Of a stretch of DNA of 64,000 bases, positions 26,398 through 34,516 are shown one piece after another; positions within the stretch are counted from its first letter, which is position 1, and every line of letters begins with the position of its first letter. The notes below the pieces were generated by a model. The model was not told where the DNA came from. It saw only the letters and a list, made by a program, of their open reading frames with translations, and ran no database searches. Origin of the DNA: Bacillota bacterium (GTDB taxonomy: Bacteria; Bacillota; Sulfobacillia; Sulfobacillales; Sulfobacillaceae); assembly GCA_026627385.1 (NCBI GenBank), contig JAPNUR010000010.1:1-64000 (forward strand), in the 5' to 3' direction. The position numbers and the translations under genes were made by a program.

Positions 26398-27738
26398 ATG
26401 AACAAGAACGCATCGGTCGCCTTTGACTACATGGAGGAATTGCGGCTTCGCGCGGAAGATCAAGCGCGCGTGAATGCCCTGCGCCAGTCACCGCACTTTT
26501 TAAAGCGATTATTGCTGCTCATCACCCTCATCGGTCCGGGCATCCTGGTCATGATTGCGGATAACGATGCGGGTGGCGTCATTACCTACGCTCAGACCGG
26601 ATCCACGTATGGCATTGGGTTTTTTGTCCCGGCGCTCATCGTGGGCGGTATCATTGCCTATGTGGTCCAAGAAATGACGGTACGGCTCGGCGCGGTCACG
26701 CACCGGGGCCACGCAGAAATGATTTGGGGCCGCTACGGCGCCTTCTGGGGTTGGTTTTCGCTCATCGACCTGGTCATCGCCAATGTGTTGACGCTGATTA
26801 CCGAATTCATCGGCATCACCGTCGGCATGTCGGTATTCGGCGTTCCCCCAGTGTTTAGCGCGCTAGGCGGATTGGTGGTAGACGCGGGCATTCTTCTTGT
26901 CTTGCGTTACCGCTCTTGGGAACGAGTCTCTTTGTGGATTGCGGCCGGCAACCTGGTTTTTGTGCCACTGGCCCTGATGGCGCATCCGGATTGGCACGCG
27001 GTGGCGTTAAGCTTTAGCCGCTGGACGGTGCCCGGAGGAATGACCGCGGCGTTTCTCTTTGTCGTGTTGGCCAATTTCGGCACCACCATCGCACCCTGGA
27101 TGCTCTTTTTCCAGCAAAGTTCGGTGGTCGACAAAGGGCTCACGGTACAGGATGTCCGCCATGGTCAAATTGATACCGCCCTCGGCTCGCTGATGATGGT
27201 TGTCGTCGCCATCGCCATCGTGGTATTGACGGGCACCGTCGCCTACGGCCACCCCGGGGCTGCGCAGTATGACATTCAGCAGATTATCCGCCTGTTAGGC
27301 GAACGTCTCGGACCGGTAGGACAGTCGTTATTTGCCTTGGGGCTCGTTGAAGCCGGCACCATTGCCGCGATTGCGCTGACAGCCAGCACCTCTTGGGCAA
27401 TGGGCGAAGCGTTTCACTGGCCCAAGAGCATCAACCTTCCCTGGCGTAAGGCGTGGCGGTTTTACGTACCGGGATTGGCCAGCGCTATTCTCGCTGCAGC
27501 CATTGTCCTGATTCCGCATGCGCCGCTGGGGTTTCTCAACCTGACGGTACAGGTGCTGGCCAGCATCTTTATGCCCGCCGCCCTCCTGTTTTTGCTCCTG
27601 TTGCTCAATGATCGGGAAATCATGGGCGAGCACGTGAACCGCCGTTGGCAGAATGTCTCCGCCATTGTCATTGTGGCGCTATTAGTGGGCCTGAACGGGT
27701 TGTACGGCATTTCCGTCGTATTTCCCAAGCTGTTTTAG
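26398..27738 (+). CDS. NRAMP-related magnesium transporter (NRMT type)
   Basis: The start at 26398 has GAGGAGGG 7 bases upstream; a longer frame from 26356 has none. The 446-residue protein has 10-11 transmembrane segments. In the first, the D-P-G-N metal motif of classical NRAMP is replaced by D55-N56-D57-A-G-G. In the sixth, the M-P-H motif of Mn2+/Fe2+ transporters is I-A-P-W-M. These are features of the NRAMP-related Mg2+ transporters described in Clostridia and Eggerthella, which also have M-box leaders. Import of Mg2+ is inferred from both the residues and the riboswitch. Confidence 0.92.
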   Translation: MNKNASVAFDYMEELRLRAEDQARVNALRQSPHFLKRLLLLITLIGPGILVMIADNDAGGVITYAQTGSTYGIGFFVPALIVGGIIAYVVQEMTVRLGAVTHRGHAEMIWGRYGAFWGWFSLIDLVIANVLTLITEFIGITVGMSVFGVPPVFSALGGLVVDAGILLVLRYRSWERVSLWIAAGNLVFVPLALMAHPDWHAVALSFSRWTVPGGMTAAFLFVVLANFGTTIAPWMLFFQQSSVVDKGLTVQDVRHGQIDTALGSLMMVVVAIAIVVLTGTVAYGHPGAAQYDIQQIIRLLGERLGPVGQSLFALGLVEAGTIAAIALTASTSWAMGEAFHWPKSINLPWRKAWRFYVPGLASAILAAAIVLIPHAPLGFLNLTVQVLASIFMPAALLFLLLLLNDREIMGEHVNRRWQNVSAIVIVALLVGLNGLYGISVVFPKLF

Positions 27739-27755
27739 GGAAAGGAGGCGTCATC

Positions 27756-27926
27756 ATGAGCCGCCTGACAAAAGATCAATTGGATGTCATCAACGTCGAG
27801 GAGCCCATTCGGCTCACGCAAATTCAGCCCAAAGGCAGCATTCGCGCGGTATTTTGGGGTCTCAGAATTTACATTGCGCTCATGGTCGTCCTCGTAGTCA
27901 TCGGATTCCTACACGGCGCCCACTAA
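27756..27926 (+). CDS. Small membrane protein in the magnesium-transport operon
   Basis: A 56-residue protein starting at 27756 after GGGAAAGGAGG, 17 bases downstream of the transporter. The N-terminal 30 residues are polar (D-Q-L-D-V-I-N-V-E-E-P), followed by one transmembrane segment (I-A-L-M-V-V-L-V-V-I-G-F-L, about 40-52). It is co-regulated by the M-box and may be an accessory subunit of the transporter. No family is recognised. Confidence 0.8.
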   Translation: MSRLTKDQLDVINVEEPIRLTQIQPKGSIRAVFWGLRIYIALMVVLVVIGFLHGAH

Positions 27927-27932
27927 CCCCTC

Positions 27933-27964
27933 ACACCCGCGTCCTTCGGGCGCGGGTGTCTTTT
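27933..27964 (+). terminator. Rho-independent terminator after the magnesium operon
   Basis: ACACCCGCG (27933-27941) pairs with CGCGGGTGT (27951-27959), a 9-bp stem with a TCCTTCGGG loop, followed by CTTTTC. Confidence 0.92.
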
Positions 27965-28105
27965 CGTTGGATCCCCGTTTCACCTCCTTTGGCCCACCAA
28001 GGGGGCAGCATCGCGCTTTTCTTTTCCACCGCGGGAATGTGCGGCGGCGTCCCTTTGACGTCAAGCGTTCGCCCGGATGCCCCAATTATTGCACACCCTT
28101 CACCC

Positions 28106-29505
28106 GGCTCTACGTCAATAATTGTGGGATCGCCGTGAGGGGCAGGAAGCCCAAAAACATTTTGCGTCGATAGCGGTCCCGGTTCCGAAACCCATAGCTG
28201 AGCCGTTTGAGTTGCTTGATTTTGGTGTGATAGCCTTCGATGAGGCCGTTGGTCCAGCGCTGGGGCTGCGACCAATGGCCCAGGATTTCGCGACGCCACC
28301 GCCGGATCGTCCGGGCCCAGGCCATGCCTTCGGCGTGGTCGCAGGCCTCGGCATTGATGACCCAGCGCTCCCACGCCTGTCGGACCTCTGCCGGCGTCTG
28401 GGCGCGGAACAACGCGCGTAAATCCTCCTTGAGGTGATACAGCTGTCCCAACGTCGGCCAGCGCCGCTGAATCTCGGCGAGCTGCGCGTGTTGGTGCGGC
28501 GTGAGGTGTTCGTGGCCCTTGACCAGCGGCCACCGCGGAATGGCCGTGCGGGATTCGGCCTGTTCGAGGCGCCGAATCTCGTCGAGACGGCGATTGGCGT
28601 CTTGAATGAGGTGAAACGGGTCGGCGAGGACCTGGGCATTCGGGCACCAGCGGCGCACGACGCGGGCATAGGCCCGTTTGAGGTCGACGGTCACCGCGCG
28701 AATCCGGGCCCGCACCGCCTCGGGAATGGCGGCAAACCACGCCTCCAAGGAGTGCAGGCGATCATCGGGTAACAGGGCGAGCAACCGTCGATCCGGCGCG
28801 TGCAGGGCGATGGTGATGAGCAAATCCGGGCCCCGAAAGCTGTGCTCATCCAGACTGAGCACGAGGTCGCCCGGTTGATCCCACCACGTGGTGTCGGCTG
28901 TCGGCACCACGCGATCCACGAGCCGGCGGAGTCGGCCGTCCGTGACGCCTAAAAGCCGGGCCGTGTGCCGAAAGCTGGCCTCGCGGAGCAGGATCAGCGC
29001 GGCCTCTTGCGCGGCCGGGGTCCACCGCTGCCACGGGCGCAAGCCCGCCGGGCGGGGGCAGACCGTCTGCCGACACGCCGCACAGCGCCACCGGCGCGGC
29101 ACCCAGGTCAGCATCAGAGGCCGGAGTCCCACCGCCCCGTGGGGCACCTGGCGGGGCGCTAACGTCCCATGGCGGTGCAAAGTCGGATGGCCACAATGCG
29201 GACAATGGGCCGGGTGCGGCGCATCCACCGTCACGAGCCAACCTGTCGCGGTCTCCTCCAGGCCCATCACCTCCCATCCATCCAGGGTCAGTAGCGTCGT
29301 GATATACTGGTCCATGGAAGCACTCCTTGAAGTTTGATCATCATCACACGACACTTCATTGGCGGTGCTTCCTGCCATGTCCTGCTGTCGGCTGCCATTT
29401 TTTACGCGGGGTTGACCCCAGCCTCTACCCGATCCCATCCCGAGTCACCGTGTTCTTCAAGCAGCCACTGCGTCCTGCGATCCCACAGGTTTTATCATAG
29501 AGCCC
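28106..29505 (-). mobile_element. Intact ISL3-like insertion sequence
   Basis: A 1,400-bp element. The 28-bp ends are imperfect inverted repeats, both starting GGCTCT and ending GTGGGATCGC. The flanks carry the 8-bp direct repeat CTTCACCC (28098-28105 and 29506-29513), the target duplication size of the ISL3 family; the exact edges can slide by a base or two. Ends, duplication and an uninterrupted transposase imply a recent insertion between the magnesium operon and the pirin gene. Confidence 0.93.
28110..29315 (-). CDS. ISL3 family transposase
   Basis: The start at 29315 (M-D-Q-Y-I-T-T-L-L) is chosen because AAGGAGTGCTTCC lies just upstream and matches the remnant at 85. The 401-residue protein has a zinc-ribbon region (C-P-H-C-G-H-P near 42-48, and C-A-A-C about 40 residues later) and the DDE-type nuclease domain with L-S-L-D-E-H-S-F near 155 and V-T-V-D-L-K-R-A-Y near 210. 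The C-terminus W-T-N-G-L-I-E-G-Y-H-T-K-I-K is typical of ISL3. The stop codon lies within the terminal inverted repeat. Confidence 0.94.
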   Translation of the reverse strand: MDQYITTLLTLDGWEVMGLEETATGWLVTVDAPHPAHCPHCGHPTLHRHGTLAPRQVPHGAVGLRPLMLTWVPRRWRCAACRQTVCPRPAGLRPWQRWTPAAQEAALILLREASFRHTARLLGVTDGRLRRLVDRVVPTADTTWWDQPGDLVLSLDEHSFRGPDLLITIALHAPDRRLLALLPDDRLHSLEAWFAAIPEAVRARIRAVTVDLKRAYARVVRRWCPNAQVLADPFHLIQDANRRLDEIRRLEQAESRTAIPRWPLVKGHEHLTPHQHAQLAEIQRRWPTLGQLYHLKEDLRALFRAQTPAEVRQAWERWVINAEACDHAEGMAWARTIRRWRREILGHWSQPQRWTNGLIEGYHTKIKQLKRLSYGFRNRDRYRRKMFLGFLPLTAIPQLLT

Positions 29506-29592
29506 CTTCACCCTTGACAACGCGGTTCCATCTCTTCATACTTCTTTTAAGTAAGTGTGTAGCCGATAGCCGTCGTACGAAGGAGGATGTCT

Positions 29593-30558
29593 ATGCCTGC
29601 GATCACCCCCGAGCGCTGGACCTCATTGCCGCGCGTGCCGGAACCGTCCGCGGATAGCGAAGACCGGTCGGTGGCCAATATCGTATCCGCCCCATCCCTG
29701 CTGGAAGGGGCCGGGTTTCCCGTGCGCCGCCCCTGGCCTAGTCGGGGCATTACCTTCCGCGACGCGGATCCCTTTCTCCTGCTTGATCACATGGGCGCGG
29801 TGGAGTACGCGCCAGGCGAAGCCAAAGGGGCGCCCTGGCATCCCCACCGGGGCTTTGAAACGGTCACGTACATCATTGATGGAGCCTTTGAGCATCATGA
29901 TTCCCAAGGAGGCGGAGGTTACATCGCCAACGGCGATACGCAATGGATGACGGCAGGGGCAGGGATCCTCCACGATGAAATGCCTCCCCAGGAATTGGTC
30001 GACAAAGGCGGCTTATTTCATGGCATCCAACTCTGGGTCAATTTGCCCCAGCGCCTGAAATGGACACCGCCCCGCTACCAAAGCCTCGAAAGTCACCGCG
30101 TGACACTTCTGGCCTCCGAGCGGGGCGATACTCTGCTTCGCCTGATTGCAGGCCAATTGGCCAATTTCCAGGGGCCAGGCGTCACCTGGACACCGATCAC
30201 CCTCATCCATGCCACGCTCGAGCCGGCGAGCCGCCTCGTGATCCCCTGGCCAAAGCACTTTAATGCGCTCGCTTATGTCTTAAGCGGCAGCGGGGCGGTT
30301 AGCGAGGCGGGCGTCCTCGTGCGCGAAGGCCAAGGGGTTAAATTTGGCCCTGGCGACAAGATCACGGTGCAGGCGAGTGCCCATCCCGAAAGTCCTGACC
30401 ATCGCTTAGACATTTTGCTCATGGGCGGGGAACCGATTCGCGAGCCGATTGCCTCGTACGGCCCGTTTGTGATGAATAGTCACGCCGAAATCGTCCAAGC
30501 CTTTGAGGACTATCAAGCCGGCCGCATGGGCACCATTCCCGCCACGCACCTCCGGTAA
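29593..30558 (+). CDS. Pirin family protein
   Basis: The start at 29593 is preferred over 29587 because AGGAGG at 29581-29586 then has normal spacing. The 321-residue protein is a double-cupin pirin. The metal-binding H-P-H-R-G-F-E-T-V-T-Y near 80-90, plus H-x-H and M-T-A-G-A-G-I-L-H-D-E near 115-127, are intact. Bacterial pirins include quercetinase-like dioxygenases and regulators of pyruvate metabolism; the role here is not determined by context. Confidence 0.92.
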   Translation: MPAITPERWTSLPRVPEPSADSEDRSVANIVSAPSLLEGAGFPVRRPWPSRGITFRDADPFLLLDHMGAVEYAPGEAKGAPWHPHRGFETVTYIIDGAFEHHDSQGGGGYIANGDTQWMTAGAGILHDEMPPQELVDKGGLFHGIQLWVNLPQRLKWTPPRYQSLESHRVTLLASERGDTLLRLIAGQLANFQGPGVTWTPITLIHATLEPASRLVIPWPKHFNALAYVLSGSGAVSEAGVLVREGQGVKFGPGDKITVQASAHPESPDHRLDILLMGGEPIREPIASYGPFVMNSHAEIVQAFEDYQAGRMGTIPATHLR

Positions 30559-30576
30559 TAGTTGAATTGAAATGCG

Positions 30577-30599
30577 GGGGCGACGCTTGCCGTCGCCTC
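30577..30599. terminator. Hairpin between convergent genes
   Basis: GGGGCGAC pairs with GTCGCCTC around the loop GCTTGCC. It lies between the pirin stop and the arsB stop and may terminate one or both. The T-run is weak. Confidence 0.5.
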
Positions 30600-30607
30600 C
30601 TGGTCGG

Positions 30608-31909
30608 TTAATGAATAAGGGCCACCCAGGCCCACAAGGCGGCCAAGGTTGCCATGAGCACGGGCAGGGTTAAGGTGACGCCCACTCGAAGGTAATAGCC
30701 CCATCCTATGCTCAGGCCACGACCATTTAAGACGTAAAGCCATAAGAGCGTCGCCAAGGATCCGATGGGCGTCATCTTGGGCCCCAGGTCACAGCCGACA
30801 ACGTTGGCCAGGCCGAGGGCATTTTTCGCCGCGGGTCCAACCCGCGCATAACTAATGGCCAAGGCACCCACCAAGACGCTGGGCAAGTTGTTCATGACCG
30901 ACGAAAACACCGCCGCCATGACGCCGACTCCTCCAATACCCGCCCACTGGCCCCAGTGCACCCAGACCGTTAACTGGCGACCTAAAAACAAAGCGAGGCC
31001 GGCATGAGACAACCCGTAGACGACCACATACATGCCCAATGAAAACACCACAATGTTCCAGGGCGCATGGCGGATAATGCCTGTGACGGAAATCGCCGCG
31101 CTGGGCAGCGCGAGCCCCATCAACGCGAGCGCCGCGGCGCCGGCAAACACCGCAACGGGCCAATGGAGTAGTTGACTGGATAGGTAGCCGACGAGCAACA
31201 AGCCAAGGACCACCCAGGCCCCGCGAAATACCCGCGGGTCGCGAATAGCCGCCCGCGGATCGGGCAGTGCATCGGTTTCAACAGTGCGTGGAATATCCCG
31301 ATGAAAATAGAGCCACAATACCGCCAGGCTGGCAGCACACGAGACGACATCAACGGGCACCATGCGAATCGCGTAATACACAAATCCCCAGTGAAAGAAG
31401 TCGGCCGATAAAATGTTGACCAAATTTGACACCACGAGCGGTACCGAGGTGGTATCAGCGATAAAGCCGCTCGCCATGACGAACGCTAATGTGGCTGGAC
31501 GGCGAAATTGCAAGACTTTGGCTTCCTCGTACACCAGGGGCGTCAAAATCAAGGCGGCGCCATCGTTAGCAAAAATCATCGAGACCATGGCACCCAAAAG
31601 GGTTAACAGTATGAATAATCGCGGCCCCGATCCACGGGAGCGGTGAGCCATGGTGAGTGCGGCCCACTGGAACAATCCGGCTTGGTCGAGGACCAAGGAG
31701 ATAATCACCAAAGCCACAAACGTCAACGTGGCATCCCAAACCAGGTGAGCCATAGTCACGACGTCGGCCACCGTGACCAGGCCCAACAGGAGGGCGACAA
31801 TGCCCCCCGCCGAGGCTGTCCACCCAATTGGGAGGCGCCATGGTCTGACAGTAATTAAGAACAGCACGAGTGCGAACAACGCCAATGCAAGGATGAAGTG
31901 TGCTGGCAC
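30608..31909 (-). CDS. arsB: ArsB/NhaD-type permease, probable arsenite efflux pump
   Basis: A 433-residue membrane protein with about 12 transmembrane segments. Conserved ArsB stretches are visible: F-A-N-D-G-A-A-L-I-L-T-P near 113-124, F-I-A-D-T-T-S-V-P-L-V-V-S-N-L near 149-163 and G-S-L-A-T-L-L-W near 393-400. Such pumps export As(III)/Sb(III). No arsR, arsC or arsA is adjacent. The broader ion-transporter superfamily includes other anion and Na+/H+ carriers, so substrate is inferred. Confidence 0.82.
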   Translation of the reverse strand: MPAHFILALALFALVLFLITVRPWRLPIGWTASAGGIVALLLGLVTVADVVTMAHLVWDATLTFVALVIISLVLDQAGLFQWAALTMAHRSRGSGPRLFILLTLLGAMVSMIFANDGAALILTPLVYEEAKVLQFRRPATLAFVMASGFIADTTSVPLVVSNLVNILSADFFHWGFVYYAIRMVPVDVVSCAASLAVLWLYFHRDIPRTVETDALPDPRAAIRDPRVFRGAWVVLGLLLVGYLSSQLLHWPVAVFAGAAALALMGLALPSAAISVTGIIRHAPWNIVVFSLGMYVVVYGLSHAGLALFLGRQLTVWVHWGQWAGIGGVGVMAAVFSSVMNNLPSVLVGALAISYARVGPAAKNALGLANVVGCDLGPKMTPIGSLATLLWLYVLNGRGLSIGWGYYLRVGVTLTLPVLMATLAALWAWVALIH

Positions 31910-32118
31910 CGCGCTTTGTCATCCCTTCAGCTGGCCTGACGATCGGGGCGCATCCCCACTGCCGCATAAGTCCTTACGCCGCACCCGAGGCAGGTTCACG
32001 GCGAAATCCCGTCATGAGACTTCCCCTGGCGAAACCAAAGGCGTACATTAGGAGTGGAATGCCGAAGGTGCGGCAACATTTCTGTAACATACCACAAACG
32101 GTGCAGGGAGGAAAGCAG

Positions 32119-32481
32119 TTGCGGCGAATCGCCTTAAATGATGAGGCGTTAGAAATTGTGTTAACGGGCCTCACCATGCTAGGGGCCTTCACTAGCCGAG
32201 TGGTCATCCCGTACCGCCACATTGAGACGGTTTGGTCGCGGCTTCGCGTGCCGCCGCGATTACTCCGCTTGGGCGGTACCTCTATCGGCCCCATCCATGA
32301 AGGTCATTACCTCGGGGAAGATGGATGGTACTTTTTATCCTACGAAAATCCCGACCGCGTGATCACGTTAGATCTGCGCGATTTTCGATGGGGACGTCAC
32401 CTCTACTGCGGCGCAGCGATTGAGGTGGACGATCCCGTCACCATGGCCGCCGCTATCAAAGAGCGATTGCCCACCCATTGA
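32119..32481 (+). CDS. Small PH-like protein of unknown function
   Basis: The TTG start at 32119 is chosen because GGGAGGAAAG lies 3-5 bases upstream; the frame is open further upstream (ATG 32056 region). The 120-residue protein (L-R-R-I-A-L-N-D-E-A-L-E-I) has I-P-Y-R-H-I-E-T-V-W near 28-38 and G-W-Y-F-L-S-Y-E-N-P-D-R-V near 70-82, resembling bacterial pleckstrin-homology-like domains. No transmembrane segment. Function unknown. Confidence 0.65.
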   Translation: MRRIALNDEALEIVLTGLTMLGAFTSRVVIPYRHIETVWSRLRVPPRLLRLGGTSIGPIHEGHYLGEDGWYFLSYENPDRVITLDLRDFRWGRHLYCGAAIEVDDPVTMAAAIKERLPTH

Positions 32482-32627
32482 GATTGTGCGTCATGCTGTA
32501 AAATTCCCGGGTCAGTTGGAAAAACTGATGAGCGTCCACAGCGCGTTATGTGATTTAATCTGTCTGTGCGCCTGATCTTGCCATTTTGGGCTTAATTTAA
32601 ACGAGAGAACGGATATCGAGGTGGACA

Positions 32628-34481
32628 ATGGACTGGCGTAGAGTATTGTTTGGGCGGCCTCTGAAAGACCGTGAGGAGACCGGCCGCAAAGTCATCGTAT
32701 GGCAAGGTCTCGCCGTGCTGGCGCCGGACGCATTGTCCTCAGTCGCTTACGGAACGCAAGAAATTTTGATTGTCCTGTACGCGGCAGGCGCCGCTGCGCT
32801 GTGGTATTCCTTGCCGATTTCCGCGGTCATCGTGTTGCTCCTGGCCTTCTTGGTCTATAATTACCGGCAAATTATCACCGCTTACCCCAATGGCGGCGGC
32901 GCCTACGTCATCGGCCGCGACACCATTGGGCCCTGGACGGGGGTTCTGGCTGGCACCGCCCTCCTCATTGATTATACGCTAACCGTGGCGGTCAGCGTGA
33001 CAGCCGGGGTGGCGGCCCTGGTGTCAGCATTTCCCATGTTGTTGCCCTGGACCGTCCCCATTTCCGTGGCCTTTACGCTTTTCATCATGATTGTCAACTT
33101 GCGCGGGGTCAAAGAGTCCGCGCAGCTTTTCATGGGTCCAACCTACCTCTTCATCATTATGGTGCTGATCATGGCGGTCTGGGGACTCATCAAGCCGGAC
33201 GCCCTCGCGAAACCGTACCACGCCTTTATCGCCCCCAGCCCTTTGGCGATAGTTGCACCTCTTCTTATTCTCCGGGCATTTAGCTCCGGCTCCTCGGCAT
33301 TGACGGGCGTTGAAGCGATTTCCAACGGCGTGCCCATCTTTAAAGACCCCGCGCCGCGCCGTGCGCGCGCCACCTTGCTCCTGCTGGGCCTCTTTTTAGG
33401 CGCCATGTTTCTCGGCACGTCATTGGTCGCCTATCGCTACGGGATCACGCCCAACAACCAGGTCACCGTGCTTCAGCAAATTGCCGCTCATCTCTTTGGA
33501 CGCGGCGTATTTTTCTACCTGTTATCCTTTGTGACCATGGCGATTTTAGCCATTGCGGCCAACACCAGCTTTACGGGATTTCCCCAACTCGCCAGCATTA
33601 TGGCCCGTGATCAGTGGATGCCCCGGATGTTTCTCTCGCGCGGCGACCGCCTTGTTTACCAAAACGGCATCTTGGTGCTGGGATCGTTTGCCATTCTTTT
33701 GATTATTGTCTTTCATGGCAGCACCGATGCGCTCATCCCACTGTACGCGGTCGGCGTCTACATGAGCTTTACCATCGCGATGGCCAGCCTCGTCAAAAAA
33801 CGCTGGCGCGAGCCCGACGCCCCCAACCGTACCCTGACTATCGTCACTGGGACTCTGGGAGCGCTGTTAACGGCAGCCGTCGTCGTCATTGCCATCATCA
33901 CCAAGTTTACGGAAGGCGCTTGGATTGTGGTTGTCGCCATTCCCCTCCTCATTCTGTCCTTTCGGGCCACGCGCCGCCACTATCAGATGGTCGCCGATAA
34001 CTTGCGGTTAAACGACCTCACCATTAAGCCGGTCGCCAAAAAATTAGTGGTGGTGGTGCCACTGGCCAGCATTAACCGCATGACAATGGCCACCATTTCC
34101 ACCGCCTTGTCCATGAATCCTGACGAACTGATTGCGCTCCATATTTCCACCTCCCGCGAGCGCGAGCATATCGTCATGGAGCGGTGGAATCGCTGGAACC
34201 CTGACCCGCGCATCAAATTTGTGTCAATCCAGTCCCAGTATCGCTCGGTGCTGCGGCCAATGGTTCGCTACATCGACCACTTGACGAATTTGTTCGCCCC
34301 AGGCCGAGTCCTGGTCGTCATTCCCGAGCTGGTGGTCGGCAAACCCTGGCAAAATCTCTTACATAACCACATGGCCTTTGCGTTGGAAGCGATTTTGGTC
34401 TTCCGCCGTGAGGTCAGCGTGACCGTCGTCCCCTATCACTTGCCTGATAAGCCTGACGCAGGAGGCGAGGTCAAAACCTAA
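32628..34481 (+). CDS. kimA: KimA-type potassium transporter (APC/KUP superfamily)
   Basis: A 617-residue protein aligning throughout with Bacillus KimA (607 residues). Shared blocks are A-L-S-S-V-A-Y-G-T near 35-43, Y-P-N-G-G-G-A-Y near 86-93, L-I-D-Y-T-L-T-V-A-V-S near 110-120 and A-F-S-S-G-S-S-A-L-T-G-V-E-A-I-S-N near 216-232. The C-terminal 160 residues form the cytosolic nucleotide-binding domain, where B. subtilis KimA binds c-di-AMP. It should import K+ using the proton gradient. The 147-base leader is too short for a ydaO-type riboswitch. Confidence 0.9.
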   Translation: MDWRRVLFGRPLKDREETGRKVIVWQGLAVLAPDALSSVAYGTQEILIVLYAAGAAALWYSLPISAVIVLLLAFLVYNYRQIITAYPNGGGAYVIGRDTIGPWTGVLAGTALLIDYTLTVAVSVTAGVAALVSAFPMLLPWTVPISVAFTLFIMIVNLRGVKESAQLFMGPTYLFIIMVLIMAVWGLIKPDALAKPYHAFIAPSPLAIVAPLLILRAFSSGSSALTGVEAISNGVPIFKDPAPRRARATLLLLGLFLGAMFLGTSLVAYRYGITPNNQVTVLQQIAAHLFGRGVFFYLLSFVTMAILAIAANTSFTGFPQLASIMARDQWMPRMFLSRGDRLVYQNGILVLGSFAILLIIVFHGSTDALIPLYAVGVYMSFTIAMASLVKKRWREPDAPNRTLTIVTGTLGALLTAAVVVIAIITKFTEGAWIVVVAIPLLILSFRATRRHYQMVADNLRLNDLTIKPVAKKLVVVVPLASINRMTMATISTALSMNPDELIALHISTSREREHIVMERWNRWNPDPRIKFVSIQSQYRSVLRPMVRYIDHLTNLFAPGRVLVVIPELVVGKPWQNLLHNHMAFALEAILVFRREVSVTVVPYHLPDKPDAGGEVKT

Positions 34482-34485
34482 CAAT

Positions 34486-34514
34486 GCGGGGTGCGGCTTC
34501 CCGCCGCATCCCGC
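34486..34514. terminator. Bidirectional terminator between kimA and the ABC genes
   Basis: GCGGGGTGCGGC pairs with GCCGCATCCCGC across a short TTCCC loop, with one G-T pair. It lies between convergent stops. Confidence 0.75.
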
Positions 34515-34516
34515 GT

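Noticed and set aside
28434-28772. Long plus-strand frames inside the IS element
   Set aside because: They are antisense shadows of the transposase.
32482-32627. Possible ydaO riboswitch before kimA
   Set aside because: The leader is too short and lacks the conserved segments.
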